The notes under the pieces: generated by a model
Told to the model about the DNA's origin: nothing
The model's input: the letters and a program-made list of their open reading frames with translations, nothing else
Database searches by the model: none
Translations under genes and position numbers: made by a program
In this document: positions 62,106 to 64,000 of the stretch, piece after piece
How the letters are laid out: each line of letters starts with the position of its first letter
How positions within the stretch are numbered: the stretch's first letter is position 1
Assembly: GCA_029059935.1 (NCBI GenBank)
Contig: JAIDUZ010000069.1
Location: 1 to 64,000 of the forward strand
Direction of reading: 5' to 3'
Length of the DNA: 64,000 nucleotides
Origin: Alistipes sp.
GTDB lineage: Bacteria; Bacteroidota; Bacteroidia; Bacteroidales; Rikenellaceae

Positions 62106-62143
62106 ATAATCTCCAACAAGTTGCGTATGCTTTTTCGTCAGTG

Positions 62144-62151
62144 CAAAAATA
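62144..62151 (-). promoter_or_regulatory. Promoter -7 box for the DHFR-like gene
   Basis: TATTTTTG on the minus strand, 38 nt upstream of ATG 62105. Confidence 0.55.
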
Positions 62152-62226
62152 CAAAAAAGTACCGTTCAAAAACAGTACTTCTTGTCTTCCAGCACAATTG
62201 AGCGCCGGCACCGCAATAATAAATCA

Positions 62227-63150
62227 CTATATTTGATTTTTCGTCGTTTCTCTATCCTTTTTATAGATTTGATAGGAGTTCACGAAGTTCTGCCACACGA
62301 TGTAGGCAGTAGGAGCGATGGAGGAGATGGGGTCGAGGAACGACTGGGCCATCCACACGGCGAGGACCGTATTTTTCTGTCCGAGCGACTGCCCGCCGGC
62401 CGCAGGGTCGCCGAACCGGCGCCCGATGCGCCGTCCGACAGCGAACTGAACAAGGCATATGACCAAAGCCGCCAGCGCGAGCCACACCTCCACGGAGCGC
62501 GAAACATCGTGCAGGTCGATGATGAAGGCCGTGGTGCGGCCGATGGTGACCACCAGGGCCGCCAGCCACATGTAGAACGAAATCTGCCCGTGCGCCCCCA
62601 CCCAGCCGGCCAGCCGCGGCACAACGAGCCGGCACAGCTGCGCCGCGGCGAACGGCATGATCAGCAGCGGCGCAATGCGGGCGAATATCTGTGCAAAGGT
62701 GCAGACGCCCGAGCCGGCGAACGTCAGGATTCCGGGAGCCGCCACAGCCACGGCCATGTTGCACAGCAGGCTGTAGGTCGCCACCGTGACTACGTTGGCC
62801 CCGAGCATCCCGGCAATGACCACGGCGGCCATGGCCACGGGCGTCAGGATGCAAATCATCGCTCCCTGCGCCACCGTCGTATCGAGCGGCAGCAAGGCAA
62901 AGTAAACCGCGGCGCACGCCGCCATCTGAAAGAGCAGCAGCCACACATGAAGCATGGAAAAGCGCATTTCGCGGGGTTTCACACGGCAAAAGGTGACGAA
63001 CAGCATCAGGAAAATGAGCGTCGGCGTAATCATCCGCCCCGACCACTCCTCCAGCGTCGTGACAGGACGGCACAGCAGCGCCCCGACAACCATGGCCAAC
63101 GGCATGGCGATGCTTTTCAGATTGCGATGAAATTTTTCGAGCACGTGCAT
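62227..63150 (-). CDS. BASS family (bile acid:sodium symporter-like) transporter
   Basis: This 307-residue protein has about nine membrane segments. Its BASS-family features are MPLAMVVGALLCRP, TPTLIFLMLFVTFCRVKPREM, the discontinuous-helix region CILTPVAMAAVVIAGMLGAN and MPFAAAQLCRLV, and the late WMAQSFLDPISSIAPTAY. Such proteins transport organic acids, sterol-like or other anions with Na+. The ligand is unknown, and true bile-acid transport is not implied. ATG 63150 is one base past the stop of the upstream gene, so the two are cotranscribed. Confidence 0.83.
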   Translation of the reverse strand: MHVLEKFHRNLKSIAMPLAMVVGALLCRPVTTLEEWSGRMITPTLIFLMLFVTFCRVKPREMRFSMLHVWLLLFQMAACAAVYFALLPLDTTVAQGAMICILTPVAMAAVVIAGMLGANVVTVATYSLLCNMAVAVAAPGILTFAGSGVCTFAQIFARIAPLLIMPFAAAQLCRLVVPRLAGWVGAHGQISFYMWLAALVVTIGRTTAFIIDLHDVSRSVEVWLALAALVICLVQFAVGRRIGRRFGDPAAGGQSLGQKNTVLAVWMAQSFLDPISSIAPTAYIVWQNFVNSYQIYKKDRETTKNQI

Positions 63151-63151
63151 C

Positions 63152-64000
63152 TCACAGATTTTTAACCGCAACGGTCACTCGCGTTCCGTCCCGGCGTTCA
63201 ACGGTCAGTTGGGGTTTGTCGCCGCGAATCTCCCCGCGGACGAAGGCGCAGGGGTCGGCCTCCGATACATCGACGGTGCCCGCCCGCACAATCCGGTCGC
63301 CCGGGGCCACCACGCCGGCAAGCGCTTCGTCCCACACCTGGCCCACCACGAGGCGGCCGTTCTCGATGGCCACGGCAATATTGCGCACCGAGGTTTCGGG
63401 GGTCGCGGGAGCTGCGGCATGCGGCAGCAGCCAGAAACGACGTCCGGGATAGTCGATAACCACCGTCCCGTAGCGCAGCAGGCCGCACCCTATTTTGTTG
63501 GTCCCGCCGTAGGTCTCGCCTGTCGGAATATCGGTCAGCACGGCTCCGGCCACCTCAAGCCGGGGAAGCACACCCCACACAGCTTCGCGTTCGGCCGAGC
63601 GGTTGGTCCAGCCCATGCGGGCCGGACGGCCCGAAGCCCGGCGCACGTCGCGCAAGATGCCCCGGTCGGCCAGCAGTTCGCATTCATGGTAGCGGCAGTC
63701 GAAAAAGCCCGCCGACCCGGTGTCGAACAGCGCGTAGAAGTCCATGCGCCGCCCGCCGTCGCCGGCATGCAGATGCACGAACGGGCGGCCGCCCGCCCGA
63801 TGCAGGCGCACCGCTTTCCGGCGGTCAGGTTCTTCATACCGACGGTAGCTGTCGGCCAGCGAGACGAGCGAATCGGCAGCGGAGATACGCACGACGAACC
63901 GGCGCAGAAGGTCGCTCCCCACAATGCCGTCGACACCCAGACACCATACATACGACGAGTCGGGCAGCACGTCGACAGGCCAGTCGTCGAAACGCGCTTC
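63152..64000 (-). CDS. Retropepsin-like aspartyl protease with PDZ-like end (5' partial)
   Basis: The frame stays open to the window edge, so the N-terminus is missing; at least 282 residues are visible. The first visible block (VDGIVGSDLLRRFVVRI) matches the second half of a retropepsin lobe. A DTGS active-site motif (ALFDTGSAGFFD) follows, then KIGCGLLRYGTVVIDYPGRRFWL, and finally a PDZ-like segment (LAGVVAPGDRIVRAGTVDV). Bacteroidetes have many such probably exported proteins. It is coupled to the BASS gene by a 1-bp gap. Confidence 0.8.
   Translation of the reverse strand, partial: EARFDDWPVDVLPDSSYVWCLGVDGIVGSDLLRRFVVRISAADSLVSLADSYRRYEEPDRRKAVRLHRAGGRPFVHLHAGDGGRRMDFYALFDTGSAGFFDCRYHECELLADRGILRDVRRASGRPARMGWTNRSAEREAVWGVLPRLEVAGAVLTDIPTGETYGGTNKIGCGLLRYGTVVIDYPGRRFWLLPHAAAPATPETSVRNIAVAIENGRLVVGQVWDEALAGVVAPGDRIVRAGTVDVSEADPCAFVRGEIRGDKPQLTVERRDGTRVTVAVKNL

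Overview
The window looks like chromosomal DNA of a gut Bacteroidales bacterium, most likely Alistipes or a close relative. The reasons are: GC-rich coding DNA; repeated Bacteroidetes promoters (TTG, about 19 nt, TAnnTTTG) with almost no Shine-Dalgarno sequences; a tmRNA tag ending in YALAA; Bacteroidetes-specific families (DUF3822 next to rsmD, long NusB, DUF1573, WG repeats, BspA-type LRR lipoproteins, TonB receptors); and a cysteate synthase, the entry enzyme for the sulfonolipids typical of Alistipes. The genus is inferred, not proven.

Layout. 1-9.3 kb: tmRNA with a duplicated 3' end, ftsE, gyrB, udk, a WG-repeat protein coupled to mutS, and a UDG-family glycosylase. 9.3-12.7 kb: a frameshifted BspA-like LRR lipoprotein gene with a long structured leader, followed by a PD-(D/E)XK nuclease-like gene. 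12.8-18.4 kb: RecD/Dda-like helicase, a membrane-anchored protein, DUF3822-rsmD, tRNA-Asp, a ROK protein and a nitroreductase. 18.6-25.6 kb: an uncharacterised redox/uptake cluster (DUF362 lipoprotein, Fe-S aldo/keto reductase, exported flavodoxin, DUF1893, TonB receptor, ECF S-component-like protein, second Fe-S aldo/keto reductase). 25.7-33.4 kb: AraC regulator and the histidine-utilisation operon ftcD-hutU-hutH-hutI. 33.5-39.8 kb: TonB receptor, cysteate synthase, and the two carboxy(nor)spermidine enzymes. 39.9-47.6 kb: tRNA-Lys, a Kv-type channel, nusB-DUF1573, a flavoprotein, a cobalamin adenosyltransferase, DUF2795, a broken cupin gene, miaA and a TspO protein. 47.7-52.7 kb: rmlACDB (dTDP-L-rhamnose), a YbaK-like deacylase, a HAD phosphatase and DUF486. 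52.7-55.4 kb: an AT-richer island with an intact second copy of the LRR lipoprotein, the same leader, and a different downstream gene. 55.6-61.4 kb: a five-gene operon (UDP-uronate epimerase, two ArnT-like transferases, a DPM1-like GT2, a duplicated LAB_N membrane protein) that resembles a polyprenyl-phosphate-sugar route to surface glycans. 61.5-64 kb: a DHFR-like protein, a BASS transporter, and an aspartyl-protease-like protein cut by the window edge.

How genes work together. The hut operon converts histidine to glutamate with formyl-group capture on tetrahydrofolate by a fused FTCD. The rml genes make dTDP-rhamnose. The 55.6-61.3 kb operon is proposed to make a uronic-acid sugar, load it on a lipid carrier, flip it and transfer it outside. 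The most unusual signal is the pair of LRR loci. They share a roughly 320-nt leader whose predicted helices show a compensatory base change between copies, yet each is followed by an unrelated cargo gene.
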